Assembly: GCF_000418555.1 (NCBI RefSeq)
Contig: NZ_ATKM01000005.1
Span: 868,001-932,000 of the forward strand
From: Pseudomonas sp. P818
GTDB taxonomy: Bacteria > Pseudomonadota > Gammaproteobacteria > Pseudomonadales > Pseudomonadaceae
Length of the DNA: 64,000 nt
Reading direction: 5' to 3'
Numbering within the stretch: the first letter of the stretch is position 1; every line of letters begins with the position of its first letter. The position numbers and the translations under genes are program-made. Below, one piece after another: positions 26,558-35,458 of this stretch. The notes under the pieces are model-generated. The model ran no database searches. It was not told the origin of the DNA and saw only the letters and a list, made by a program, of their open reading frames with translations.

Positions 26558-28273
26558 TCAGCGTTTGATACGGGCTTGCAGGAAAGACAGGATCTCGGCC
26601 AGCGGCACGGCTTGCGCTTCGGTCTCGGCGCGGCTCTTGTACTCCAGGTTGCCCTCGGCCAGGCCGCGATCGCTGACTACCACACGGTGCGGAATACCGA
26701 TCAGCTCCATATCGGCGAACTTGATGCCGGGGCTGGTTTTCTTGTCGCGGTCATCCAGCAACACTTCGAAACCAGCGGCAGTGAGTTCGGCGTACAGCTT
26801 GTCGGTGGCCTCGCGGACTTGCTCGGTTTCGTAGCGCAGCGGTACCAGGGCGATATGGAAGGGCGCCAGGGCATCGTTCCAGCGAATGCCGCGTTCGTCG
26901 AAGTTCTGCTCGATGGCTGCTGCCACCACACGAGAAACACCGATACCATAGCAGCCCATGGTCAGGGTGACCGGCTTGCCGTTCTCGCCCAGTACCTGGC
27001 AGTTCATCGCCTCGCTGTACTTGGTGCCGAGCTGGAAGATATGCCCAACTTCGATGCCGCGCTTGATGACCAGGGTACCCTGACCATCCGGGCTCGGGTC
27101 GCCTTCGACGACGTTGCGCAGGTCGGCCACTGTCGGCACCGGTAGATCGCGCTCCCAGTTGACGCCGAAGTAGTGCTTGTCGTCGATATTGGCACCGATG
27201 ACGAAGTCGCTCATCAGCTCCACGGAACGGTCGATGATCACCGGCAGCGGCAGGTTCAGCGGGCCGAGGGAACCAGCGCCGGCACCGATGGCCGCACGCA
27301 GTTCGGCGTCGGTGGCCATGGTCAGCGGATTGGCGACCTGCTCCAGGTTGGCGGCCTTGATCTCGTTGAGCTCGTGATCGCCACGTACCACCAGCGCGAT
27401 CAGCTTGCCTTCTTCGGCAGCATGCACGATCAGGGTCTTGATGGTCTTCTCGATCGGCAGATTGAAGCCTTCGACCAGTGCGGCGATGGTTTTCGCATCG
27501 GGAGTGTCGACCAGGCGCAGCTCTTCGGTCGGTGCCGGGCGTACCTTCTCGCGCGGCAGGGCTTCGGCCTTCTCGATGTTGGCGGCGTAATCGGAGGTGT
27601 CGCTGAAGGCGATATCGTCTTCACCGGAATCGGCCAGTACGTGGAATTCATGCGAGCCGGTGCCACCGATGGAGCCGGTATCGGCCTGTACCGGACGGAA
27701 GTTCAGGCCCAGGCGAGTGAATACGTTGCAGTACGCCTGGTGCATGCGGTCGTAGGTTTCCTGCAGGGACGCCTGGTCGGCATGGAAGGAGTAGGCGTCC
27801 TTCATTATGAATTCGCGGCCACGCATCAGGCCGAAGCGCGGCCGGATCTCGTCGCGGAACTTGGTCTGGATCTGGTAGAAGTTGATCGGCAACTGCTTGT
27901 AGCTGTTCAGCTCGTTGCGGGCCAGCTCGGTGATCACTTCCTCGTGAGTCGGGCCGACGCAGAACTCGCGATCATGGCGATCCTTGATACGCAGCAGCTC
28001 CGGGCCATATTGCACCCAGCGACCAGATTCCTGCCACAGCTCGGCCGGCTGGATCGCCGGCATCAACACTTCCAGAGCGCCGGCGGCGTTCATTTCCTCG
28101 CGCACCACATTCTCGACCTTGCGCAGCACGCGCAGGCCCATCGGCAGCCAGGTGTACAGGCCGGAGGCCAGCTTGCGGATCATGCCGGCACGCAGCATCA
28201 GCTGGTGGCTGATCACCACGGCATCGGAAGGGGTTTCTTTCAGGGTCGAGAGCAGGAACTGACTGGTACGCAT
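26558..28273 (-). CDS. proS: Prolyl-tRNA synthetase ProS
   Basis: The 571-residue bacterial-type (class IIa) ProRS opens [20 protein letters not shown]. It has the motif 2 region [20 protein letters not shown] and MKDAYSFH. A YbaK-like editing insertion lies between motifs 2 and 3 (about residues 230-390; [22 protein letters not shown] follows). Motif 3 is [14 protein letters not shown], followed by the anticodon-binding domain. It charges tRNA-Pro and hydrolyses mischarged Ala-tRNA-Pro. The length is standard. Confidence 0.98.
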   Translation of the reverse strand: MRTSQFLLSTLKETPSDAVVISHQLMLRAGMIRKLASGLYTWLPMGLRVLRKVENVVREEMNAAGALEVLMPAIQPAELWQESGRWVQYGPELLRIKDRHDREFCVGPTHEEVITELARNELNSYKQLPINFYQIQTKFRDEIRPRFGLMRGREFIMKDAYSFHADQASLQETYDRMHQAYCNVFTRLGLNFRPVQADTGSIGGTGSHEFHVLADSGEDDIAFSDTSDYAANIEKAEALPREKVRPAPTEELRLVDTPDAKTIAALVEGFNLPIEKTIKTLIVHAAEEGKLIALVVRGDHELNEIKAANLEQVANPLTMATDAELRAAIGAGAGSLGPLNLPLPVIIDRSVELMSDFVIGANIDDKHYFGVNWERDLPVPTVADLRNVVEGDPSPDGQGTLVIKRGIEVGHIFQLGTKYSEAMNCQVLGENGKPVTLTMGCYGIGVSRVVAAAIEQNFDERGIRWNDALAPFHIALVPLRYETEQVREATDKLYAELTAAGFEVLLDDRDKKTSPGIKFADMELIGIPHRVVVSDRGLAEGNLEYKSRAETEAQAVPLAEILSFLQARIKR

Positions 28274-28393
28274 GTTTGGCCGTTCTGTCGGTTGCTAGGG
28301 CTTGGAATAGGCCGGCATTGTACGGTGCCTATAGGGTGGCGTACAGGACGGGTGCAGGCCGCGAGTGCTGCTGTGTTCATCAGGAGGGTAATC

Positions 28394-28807
28394 ATGGGGC
28401 TGACGGCGCTTGAGGTGCAAAGGCTGATTCGGGATGGGCTGCCGATGGCCGAGGATATCGACCTGCGAATCGACCGTCTGGATGAGCAGGGCGTGCTGGC
28501 GCGCGTGCCCTTTCATGCCAAATTGGTGCGTCCGGGCGGGACGCTGTCTGGCCCTACCATCATGGCGCTGGGGGATGCGGCGATGTACGCCGTGGTGTTG
28601 GGGCGTCTGGGGCGGGTGGAGATGGCGGTGACGTCCAATCTCAATATCAATTTTCTGGTCAAACCCAAGCCGGTCGACCTGTTGGCCGAGGCGCGCATAT
28701 TGCGCTTGAGTCGCCGCCAGGCGGTTTGCGAAGTTTCGTTGTATTCGGCTGGTAATGAGAATGAGTTGGTTGCGCATGTGACGGGGACATATGCGTTGCC
28801 TCTTTAA
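28394..28807 (+). CDS. PaaI-type hotdog thioesterase
   Basis: The 137-residue single hotdog domain has VRPGGTLSGPTIMALGDAAM as the active-site helix region and TSNLNINFLVKPKPVDL on the beta sheet. PaaI-like thioesterases hydrolyse acyl- or aryl-CoA in the cytoplasm; the substrate here is unknown. ATG 28394 has a perfect AGGAGG six bases upstream. It is divergent from proS and ends at a terminator shared with oprD. Confidence 0.87.
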   Translation: MGLTALEVQRLIRDGLPMAEDIDLRIDRLDEQGVLARVPFHAKLVRPGGTLSGPTIMALGDAAMYAVVLGRLGRVEMAVTSNLNINFLVKPKPVDLLAEARILRLSRRQAVCEVSLYSAGNENELVAHVTGTYALPL

Positions 28808-28828
28808 ATTGCCCGCGAAAAAATAAAG

Positions 28829-28856
28829 AAACCCGGCCAAGGCCGGGTTTCTTTTA
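28829..28856. terminator. Bidirectional terminator between thioesterase and oprD
   Basis: A 10-bp perfect stem AAACCCGGCC/GGCCGGGTTT with an AA loop is flanked by CTTTTAT on one side and an A-rich AAAAAATAAAG on the other. It can therefore end both converging transcripts. Confidence 0.88.
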
Positions 28857-28885
28857 TACCGCTACGCTATCGAGTAGCGCTGAGG

Positions 28886-30181
28886 TTACAGAACGCTCAG
28901 CGGGTATTCGACGATCAGGCGGAAGTCATTGACGTCGCCTTGAGCATTGTCACGGTAGAACGCTTGGCGAGCACGGAAGGACAGGTCCTTCGCAGCGCCT
29001 TCCTGGATTACGTACTTGGCTTCAACGTTCAGCTCGCGCTCGGTATAGTTATCAGCGGCGGTACCGCGGATATAACGGGTCATGAAGCTCAGGCCCGGAA
29101 TACCATAGTCAGCCATCTTGATGTCGTAGCGAGCCTGCCAGGATTTCTCGTCTTTCTGGTTGAAGTCGGAGTACTGAACCGAGTTTGCCAGCCAGATGGT
29201 GCCACCACCGTCTTCACCGTAACGGTAACCATCGTCGCCAGTAGCGCGTTGGTGGGCCAGGGTAAAGGTGTGGGCGCCCAGCGAGTAGGCTGCAGCCAAG
29301 CTCCAGATAGTGTTGTCGCGGCTTTCGCGAACACCCGGAGTGGTTACGTTGCCGTCATCATCTCGCTCGGTGGTGTAGCTCTCTACGTAGCCCTTGTCAT
29401 ACTTGGTCTTGTAGATGTTGAAATCGAAGTTCAGCGCCTGTTCTGCTGCCAGAGCCAGGTTGTAGTTCAGGTTGCCGTAATACTTGCGATACAGATCGTC
29501 AGCATCGGAGGCATGCAGGGCACCGCTGAAATCGTCGGTGAACTTGTAGCTGGCACCTACGATATTGATCTCTTTCAGACCCAGGCTGTCGCGGAAGGTC
29601 TGAGTTTGGCTGTTCAGGGCAGTGAAGCGACCTGCGCTGAGCTCCAGACCATCGATTTCGTTGCTGACTAGGTAAGTACCGGTGGCGACTTCCGGCAGGA
29701 TGCGGCTGTCGTCGGTGGAGAACACCGGGCTGGCTACGATCTGGTTGCCATATTTCAGTACAGTATCAGAAGCGCGGAACTTGATGGCGCCGCCTACTTC
29801 AGTCTGAGTGTCGTCACCGCGACCGTCCCCAGTCTGAGCGAATTGGCCAGTGCCGTAGCGGCCACGACCGCTGTCGATTTTGATGCTGCTCAGCGAGTGA
29901 GCGTCCACACCCACACCAACGGTGCCTTGGGTGAAGCCGGATTCGTACATCAGGCGGATGCCCAGACCGGTTTCTTCACGGTAGCCGGCCGGGTTGGCGG
30001 AGGTGCTTGCGCCGTTGGGGCCATTACGGAAATCGCGGTTCATGTACAGAACGCGATTGAAGATGTTGAAGCTGCTGTCTTCGATAAAGCCGTTCGACTC
30101 GGACTGGCTGGACGCCACGGCCATTTGGCTGGTGCCCGCGGCGACTGCCAGGGCGATTACGCTCCACTTCATCACTTGCAT
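28886..30181 (-). CDS. oprD: OprD-family outer-membrane porin
   Basis: The 431-residue porin starts MQVMKWSVIALAVAAGTSQM (signal peptide). It has the OprD family marks GFIEDSSF, YESGFTQGTVGVGVDA, FDFNIYKTKYD, WSLAAAYSLGAHTFTLAHQ and ends EYPLSVL. OprD of P. aeruginosa takes up basic amino acids and carbapenems; the 18-strand barrel family is large and the substrate of this member is not certain. Its position beside proS matches PA0958, as I recall. ATG 30181 has AAGGAG 8 bases upstream. Confidence 0.88.
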   Translation of the reverse strand: MQVMKWSVIALAVAAGTSQMAVASSQSESNGFIEDSSFNIFNRVLYMNRDFRNGPNGASTSANPAGYREETGLGIRLMYESGFTQGTVGVGVDAHSLSSIKIDSGRGRYGTGQFAQTGDGRGDDTQTEVGGAIKFRASDTVLKYGNQIVASPVFSTDDSRILPEVATGTYLVSNEIDGLELSAGRFTALNSQTQTFRDSLGLKEINIVGASYKFTDDFSGALHASDADDLYRKYYGNLNYNLALAAEQALNFDFNIYKTKYDKGYVESYTTERDDDGNVTTPGVRESRDNTIWSLAAAYSLGAHTFTLAHQRATGDDGYRYGEDGGGTIWLANSVQYSDFNQKDEKSWQARYDIKMADYGIPGLSFMTRYIRGTAADNYTERELNVEAKYVIQEGAAKDLSFRARQAFYRDNAQGDVNDFRLIVEYPLSVL

Positions 30182-30839
30182 CGTGATTGCTCCTTGGGTT
30201 TAGAAGAGTTGCGCTACCCACTGATTTTTATATGGGTGGCTCTTTCTTTTTGTGTCGGCGCTAACTTATAGCACGCAGCCAATGTTGGCGATAGTTGCCG
30301 TCTATTCATTGCGGCTTCCATCAAGCTGGTGTCGCATCGCGTGAGGGAGAATGTCGCAAATCTATAGTTCTGCACTTGCGTTTCGTTGCACCAACGTTTC
30401 CGCGGTTCTTCAGGTGCCTGGGACCGCTGTTATTGATCGGCTGCACGGCGTGCCGGGCATTGCTCTGACAGCTAGCAAAAGTCGTGCTCAAAACCTCTTT
30501 CTCGCGCTAAAACCTTGATTTTGGGCGTTGATAAGCTCCGCGGGGCCGTGCATATGCGGCTTCTAGGGTGGTTTTGCGAGGGAGTGATCGGTGCACGCGC
30601 TCGGCTGTCAGTAAGGGCATTGGCTGAGCGTCAGTGACCTTGGCGGTAACGCTTGGCGCTGTCCATTACGGGAAGAAACAAAATGGTGCACGCCTGGGGT
30701 GCGTATGAGTCTGGCCTGCCTTCGGTTGGTGCGTGGCGCCGGGTGAATTGTCCGCTGCGCCCGCGTATGCTGCGCGCCATCACGTTCGCCCTCATGGCGC
30801 TACGCTTTAACGATCTGTATTTGAAAGAGGAGGAAGGCA
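30182..30839. other. 658-base intergenic region between oprD and the HIT gene
   Basis: This divergent promoter region should hold control sites for both flanking genes. The oprD side (30182-30260) is AT-rich, and the HIT gene has GAGGAGG just before its ATG. Open frames here lack family features, and I could not assign a specific operator, small RNA or gene. Confidence 0.4.
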
Positions 30840-31271
30840 ATGTTCACCCTGGATTCACGGCTGCAGCAGGATTGTCTGCTGGTCGGCGACTTTCCCCTTT
30901 GTCATCTGCTGCTGATGAACGATGCCAGCTATCCCTGGCTTATTCTCGTGCCCCGGCGCGCAGAGGTCAGCGAACTGTTCCAGCTCGACGCGACCGACCA
31001 GCGCCAGCTCTGGCACGAAACCACCTTGCTGGCCGAAACCCTCAAGGACACCTTTGCCGCCGACAAGATGAACGTGGCCACACTTGGCAATGTGGTCAGT
31101 CAGTTGCATATGCATGTGATCGTACGGCGTCGCGGAGATATCGCCTGGCCCGCGCCGGTGTGGGGGCGCCACCCTGCTCAGCCATATTCCCAGCAGCAGG
31201 TGAGTCAGATCATCGACAAGCTGCGGTTGGTGCTGACTGAGGATTTTCAGTTCGCTGGAGACTTTGCATGA
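30840..31271 (+). CDS. HIT-domain protein
   Basis: The 143-residue protein has the HIT fold with [16 protein letters not shown] and the motif [13 protein letters not shown]. Two histidines of the usual HxHxH triad are present (HMH); the third position is Ile, a substitution seen in a subgroup of bacterial HIT proteins. HIT enzymes are nucleotide hydrolases or transferases; activity here is uncertain. It overlaps slyX by 4 bases. Confidence 0.87.
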   Translation: MFTLDSRLQQDCLLVGDFPLCHLLLMNDASYPWLILVPRRAEVSELFQLDATDQRQLWHETTLLAETLKDTFAADKMNVATLGNVVSQLHMHVIVRRRGDIAWPAPVWGRHPAQPYSQQQVSQIIDKLRLVLTEDFQFAGDFA

Positions 31272-31474
31272 GCCTCGAGACTCGGATCATGGAGCTGGAA
31301 AGCCGTCTGGCCTTTCAGGACGACACCATTCAGGCCTTGAGCGATGAGCTGGTTGAGCAGAATCGCCGTATCGAGCGGATGCAGTTGCAATTGACTGCGT
31401 TGGCTCGCCGTCAGGAAGAGTTGAATGGGCTTGCGGGTATCGCCGAAGACGAAGCGCCGCCACCGCACTATTGA
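31268..31474 (+). CDS. slyX: SlyX family protein
   Basis: The 68-residue coiled-coil protein [20 protein letters not shown] ends in the typical PPPHY. Its heptad pattern ([19 protein letters not shown]) is clear. Function is unknown despite the name. It is translationally coupled to the HIT gene (ATGA overlap) and followed by a terminator. Confidence 0.94.
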   Translation: MSLETRIMELESRLAFQDDTIQALSDELVEQNRRIERMQLQLTALARRQEELNGLAGIAEDEAPPPHY

Positions 31475-31479
31475 AATGA

Positions 31480-31505
31480 AAAAGCCCGGTTTCCCGGGCT
31501 TTTCT
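31480..31505 (+). terminator. Terminator after slyX
   Basis: A 10-bp stem AAAAGCCCGG/CCGGGCTTTT with a TTTC loop lies six bases after the slyX stop. It may also serve the converging cold-shock gene through its A/T-rich flanks. Confidence 0.9.
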
Positions 31506-31515
31506 CTTTGTGCCG

Positions 31516-32127
31516 TCAGCGCCGCGAAGGGGCCGCCGCGATCACGTCTTCGGCCTGCAGGCCCTTGTCGCGTTGCATGACCGAGAACTCCACGCGTTGG
31601 CCCTCGACCAGGACGCGATGGCCCTCGCCGCGAATGGCGCGGAAGTGAACGAAGATGTCTTCGCCCGAGTCGCGGGAAATGAAGCCGAACCCCTTGGAGG
31701 TGTTGAACCACTTGACCGTTCCCGTCTCGCGATCTTCCTGAGGCGCGCTGGGAGCTTGAGTCGAGGTTTGGGGCTGTTTGGCGCGTGGCTGCTTGCTCAG
31801 TTGCGCGGCAAGGCTCAGCGCCACAGCCACGACCAGGGTCAGTAGTGGCAGCCAGATGGCCGGCTGGTCGCCGATGCTGGGTAGCGGTGCGAGCAGAATC
31901 AGGCTTTGAACAACGGCAGCCAGGATCAGCAGGGCGGAGGCCAGGCCCAGCAACTGCTGGCGTGCAGTTGGAAGGTTTGGCTGTTGCGCTGCGGCAAGCA
32001 AGTTTAGCAAGCCAGTCAGGGCCAGATAGATGGCATCCGGGGTGTTCAGAAAGGAAGTGGAAAAACCAGGTACGGCAGACAGCAGCAGGGCGGCAAACCC
32101 CGTCACGAGATGGGCAATCTTAAACAT
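31516..32127 (-). CDS. Membrane protein with C-terminal cold-shock domain
   Basis: Several hydrophobic segments occupy about the first 120 residues ([49 protein letters not shown]). A Gln/Pro-rich linker leads to a complete cold-shock domain ([20 protein letters not shown] with RNP1, DIFVHF as RNP2). It is probably an inner-membrane protein with a cytoplasmic RNA- or DNA-binding domain. The start is uncertain: ATG 32127 ([10 protein letters not shown]) or GTG 32142. PAO1 has a similar gene (PA0961) in this position as I recall. Confidence 0.83.
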   Translation of the reverse strand: MFKIAHLVTGFAALLLSAVPGFSTSFLNTPDAIYLALTGLLNLLAAAQQPNLPTARQQLLGLASALLILAAVVQSLILLAPLPSIGDQPAIWLPLLTLVVAVALSLAAQLSKQPRAKQPQTSTQAPSAPQEDRETGTVKWFNTSKGFGFISRDSGEDIFVHFRAIRGEGHRVLVEGQRVEFSVMQRDKGLQAEDVIAAAPSRR

Positions 32128-32297
32128 CTTCGATGAACTCACTGATTATGAAGACTCAAGGTGTCGCGGAGGGAACGCGCTTTGCTGGTGACCAGGTGAA
32201 CGGCCATGGCGCGCGCCGGTATACAGGGTTAGCGACGCCACGGGATGGTAACGCGGCGCGCGATCCTATTTAACAGCAAAGGCGAGGGCTTCTCAAA

Positions 32298-33365
32298 TCA
32301 AGCGGTTAGCATCTTTTCGCTGTGCAGCGGGTGAACCTGATTACGACCACTGCGTTTGGCCTGGTAGAGCGCATCATCGGCGCGGGTCAGCAGCGATTCG
32401 AAGCTGTCACCGGTTTCGGCCATGGCGCAACCGAAGGAGGCGGTGATGCTGTCCAGCACCTGGTCGGTACGGCGTACCTTGACTCTCAGTGACTGGATCT
32501 TGTGGCGCAGTTGTTCGGCGAAATCGAGTACCTGGCTGAGATTGGCGCAGTTGCGCAGCACCACGCAGAACTCCTCGCCGCCGTAGCGTGCGGCGAAGGC
32601 TTCTGGTGGTAGCAGGTCACGCAACAGCTGTCCGACGTGCTGCAGCACGCGGTCACCCAGTGGATGGCCGTACTGGTCGTTGAACTGCTTGAAATGATCG
32701 ATATCCAGAATCACTAGGGCCAGGCCCTCTTGTGACTCGCTCAGGGCACGTTCCAGCAAGCGGGTGAAGGCATGGCGGTTGAATACGCGGGTCAGGCTGT
32801 CGAGCGTGGCTGCCAGGTGGGCGCGCTCCAGCTGGCCGCGCAAATGTGTGATTTCCTCTTGTGCTGCGCGTAGGCGGTAGAGGAATTTTTCCTGCTGATC
32901 CTGCATCAGCTGGGTGCTTTCCTGCAGGTCGCTGAGAACCCCGGGCAGGTCGTCGATGATCGGCTCCTGTAGCGCGCTGAGACCCTGGCTCAGGCTCTCC
33001 TGATAGTGCTGGCTGCCAATCACGCTGCGTGAGACGTCGCCTTCGATGTCGTCGACCAGTTCGATGACCTGCTGCTGGCCGGCGCGCGCCTCATCCAGCT
33101 CGCCACGGATGATGTAGTCGCGAAACAGCCTGCTGGCGGTCTCAGGCGGAAATACGTCGAAGTCCCCCACAACCTTGTCCATGCGGCGGTTGAGTTCTGG
33201 CTCGCTGCCTCGGCTGTAGGTGTACCACAGCGCGTAATGTACCGGATTGGGGGGGATGTCATGGCGCATCATCAGCGGTACGGCCTGCTTCAGAAGCTCC
33301 GCCGCCTTGCGGGTTTCCTCCGGATACAGATCGATGATGCTGGACGGTTTGCTGGATTGACTCAT
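32298..33365 (-). CDS. GGDEF diguanylate cyclase with N-terminal helical sensor region
   Basis: The 355-residue soluble protein has an all-helical N-terminal region of about 180 residues, partly coiled coil, and a GGDEF domain. The signature is ARYGGEEF at about 259-266, with LDSLTRVFNRHAF and DIDHFKQFNDQYGH upstream. GGEEF supports cyclase activity (2 GTP to c-di-GMP). The inhibitory RxxD I-site five residues before it is absent (PPEAFAAR context), so product inhibition through that site is unlikely. I recall no gene here in PAO1, between cold-shock protein and Dps. Confidence 0.9.
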   Translation of the reverse strand: MSQSSKPSSIIDLYPEETRKAAELLKQAVPLMMRHDIPPNPVHYALWYTYSRGSEPELNRRMDKVVGDFDVFPPETASRLFRDYIIRGELDEARAGQQQVIELVDDIEGDVSRSVIGSQHYQESLSQGLSALQEPIIDDLPGVLSDLQESTQLMQDQQEKFLYRLRAAQEEITHLRGQLERAHLAATLDSLTRVFNRHAFTRLLERALSESQEGLALVILDIDHFKQFNDQYGHPLGDRVLQHVGQLLRDLLPPEAFAARYGGEEFCVVLRNCANLSQVLDFAEQLRHKIQSLRVKVRRTDQVLDSITASFGCAMAETGDSFESLLTRADDALYQAKRSGRNQVHPLHSEKMLTA

Positions 33366-33423
33366 GGACTTGGAGACTCGATGGCGAATGGCCAGAGCAT
33401 AGAACAGAGCGGGGTCTCATGCC

Positions 33424-33452
33424 TAATGAAAAGGCCCGGTTAACCGGGCCTC
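33424..33452 (-). terminator. Terminator after dps
   Basis: A 20-bp perfect palindrome AGGCCCGGTTAACCGGGCCT (33432-33451), followed on the minus strand by TTTTCATTAG, lies 9 bases after the dps stop. It separates dps from the downstream cyclase gene. Confidence 0.85.
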
Positions 33453-33460
33453 TGAGCATC

Positions 33461-33931
33461 TCATGCAGCAAGCAGGCTGCGCAGCATCCAGGCGGTTTTC
33501 TCATGCACCTGCATGCGCTGGGTCAACAGGTCTGCAGTGGGTTCGTCGCTGACCTTGTCGAGCAGCGGGAAAATCCCGCGAGCGGTGCGTACGACGGCTT
33601 CCTGACCCTGTACCAGCTGCTTGATCATTTCGTCTGCGCTGGGTACGCCTTCCTCTTCCTTGATCGAAGAGAGGCGGGCGTAGGCAGCGTAGGTGCCGGG
33701 AGCCGGGAAGCCCAGGGCGCGGATACGTTCGGCGATTGCGTCGACTGCCAGCGCCAGCTCGGTGTACTGGCCCTCGAACATCAGATGCAGGGTGTTGAAC
33801 ATCGGACCGGTAACGTTCCAGTGGAAGTTGTGAGTCTTCAGGTACAGGGTGTAGGTGTCGGCCAGCAGGCGCGAGAGGCCTTCGGCGATGGCGGCGCGAT
33901 CCTGTTCGGCGATTCCGATATTGATTTCCAT
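33461..33931 (-). CDS. dps: Dps-family DNA-binding ferritin
   Basis: This 156-residue Dps protein has the intersubunit ferroxidase motif pieces [19 protein letters not shown] and [15 protein letters not shown]. It has no Lys-rich N-terminal tail, so DNA binding may differ from the E. coli protein. Dodecamers oxidise Fe2+ with H2O2 and protect DNA in stationary phase or oxidative stress. AAAGGAG precedes ATG 33931. Its place upstream of aspS agrees with PA0962. About 210 bases upstream carry its promoter region; I could not identify an OxyR site. Confidence 0.95.
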   Translation of the reverse strand: MEINIGIAEQDRAAIAEGLSRLLADTYTLYLKTHNFHWNVTGPMFNTLHLMFEGQYTELALAVDAIAERIRALGFPAPGTYAAYARLSSIKEEEGVPSADEMIKQLVQGQEAVVRTARGIFPLLDKVSDEPTADLLTQRMQVHEKTAWMLRSLLAA

Positions 33932-34141
33932 GGTTTGTCTCCTTTCAGGTGGGCCAGGGTTTCTATACCGCAGTGTTGGCCAGAGCCTATCACGCGGGCT
34001 GTCGAGATGATCCTGGCTTATATCAATGAAAGCGATGTTTAGAGGCTATCGATAACCTGCGGTTCATTTTTAGCCCGGTGATATTGCCAGCGAGGCCGAA
34101 GCGCGGTTTTTTTACCATGGCCATCGCTCGGGAGCATGCGC

Positions 34142-35260
34142 TCAGCCGTGGGCCAGCTCGGGATTTTGCTGCAGGGTGCGGTTGAACACTTCTACCCAGT
34201 GAGCGCTGAATTGCTGGCCGGCCAGGTTGTTGATTTCGAGAATGGCGCGAAGCAACGGGCGCTTGTTCAGCGTCTGGTGCGCGCGTTCGTGGGTTCTGGC
34301 CTCGAAGGTGTCGACGATGTGCAGGATCAGCGCACCTGGGGCGATCTCGTTTTCACGCAGTCCCTTGGGGTAGCCACTACCGTCGGCATGCTCCTGATGC
34401 TGCAGAATGATTTCCATTGCCGGTGCCCAGTCAGGCATGCGTTTTAGCAGGTCACTGGCCAGGCGCGGGTGGCCCTGCATCAGTCGTCGTTCTTCACGGC
34501 TGAAGTGGCTTTGCTTGTGCAGAACCTCAAGTGGCAGAAAGGCCATGCCGAGGTCGTGCAAGCAGACGGCTGCTGCCAGTTGCCGCGGCTGTTCGGCGAA
34601 TCCACCAGAAGCATTGATGCTTAGCGCGAGCTCAAGCAGGCGCAGGTTGCGGCCTTGCCAATAGGGAGAGCGCTGTTCGGCGGCTTCGGCCAGCGCGCAG
34701 AAAAATTGCAGATCGGCTTGCGGTGCGATGGCATGGCGCGCCAGCAGCGCTTCGGTGCAGCTGGCCACTGCTGCTTGAGCGGGCTGCAGGCGAGTGCTGG
34801 GATCCATCTGTTGCAGCAGGGAGATTCGGGCCTCAACCTGCTGTTCGATCGGGGCTGCGGTAAGGTCCTGCAAGGCTCGGCATAGCTGGCTGGCCCGCGT
34901 ACCGTGATCGGACGATTTGGCCTCGCTCAGCGCCTGATTAACCAATACACGCAGATGGTCGAGGCTGAGCAGCAGGATATCCCCGAGCAGGCTGTCGAAC
35001 GCCAGGTGTTCCGAGCGCAGCGCATCGAGTACATCCTCCATGGCTTGCGGCAGTGCCATCAGCTCATTGAGCCCGACATAGCCGAGGTTGCCTTTCAGCG
35101 TATGGATCAGCCGAAACAGCTCGCGTAGCCGTTCACTGCTCTTCGGGGCCCGCTCCAGCTCGATCAGCAATTGTTCGCACCGCGAAAACTGTTCGGCGGT
35201 ATCCAGGCGAAAGTCTTCCAGCAGATCGTCGGACAGGTCACTGCGATGGGGTAGGGCCAT
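34142..35260 (-). CDS. Hpt domain fused to an HD-GYP-like domain
   Basis: The 372-residue protein has an N-terminal histidine phosphotransfer domain with IHTLKGNLGYVGL (phospho-acceptor His at residue 53). A central helical region follows, then an HD-GYP-like domain: HD in VCLHDLGMAFLP (235-236), His 264 in HPRLA, and HQEHADGSGYPKGL (288-301). The usual HDxGK Lys is Met here, yet the other metal-ligand histidines and the GYP motif remain. It could therefore be a c-di-GMP phosphodiesterase controlled by phosphorelay. It has no membrane segment or sensor domain. It lies between dps and aspS, where PAO1 has no gene as I recall. Confidence 0.85.
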   Translation of the reverse strand: MALPHRSDLSDDLLEDFRLDTAEQFSRCEQLLIELERAPKSSERLRELFRLIHTLKGNLGYVGLNELMALPQAMEDVLDALRSEHLAFDSLLGDILLLSLDHLRVLVNQALSEAKSSDHGTRASQLCRALQDLTAAPIEQQVEARISLLQQMDPSTRLQPAQAAVASCTEALLARHAIAPQADLQFFCALAEAAEQRSPYWQGRNLRLLELALSINASGGFAEQPRQLAAAVCLHDLGMAFLPLEVLHKQSHFSREERRLMQGHPRLASDLLKRMPDWAPAMEIILQHQEHADGSGYPKGLRENEIAPGALILHIVDTFEARTHERAHQTLNKRPLLRAILEINNLAGQQFSAHWVEVFNRTLQQNPELAHG

Positions 35261-35337
35261 GGTCTTTCTCCAGGCAGGAGGCGCTCTTCATTATAGAAGC
35301 CTTCTGCCGGGCGGCTGCGTCACGGCGATTTACGCTA

Positions 35338-35343
35338 TATAAT
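35338..35343 (+). promoter_or_regulatory. -10 box of the aspS promoter
   Basis: TATAAT at 35338-35343 is an exact sigma-70 -10 hexamer, 115 bases before the aspS start. The matching -35 at the right distance is poor, so only the -10 is claimed. Confidence 0.5.
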
Positions 35344-35458
35344 CCCGCTCTTTATCGAAGCGCGGCGTGCTGTTGGGCGTTTGCCGCGGCGTGGCTCCTG
35401 CCCAGGGCGTTGGGGGCTGCCTGACCTATCCAAGACCTTAGAGAAGCGAAACACGATC

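Noticed and set aside
30653..31240. Open frame running into the HIT gene
   Set aside because: It overlaps HIT in another frame, has no family features and lacks a ribosome site; HIT starts cleanly at 30840.
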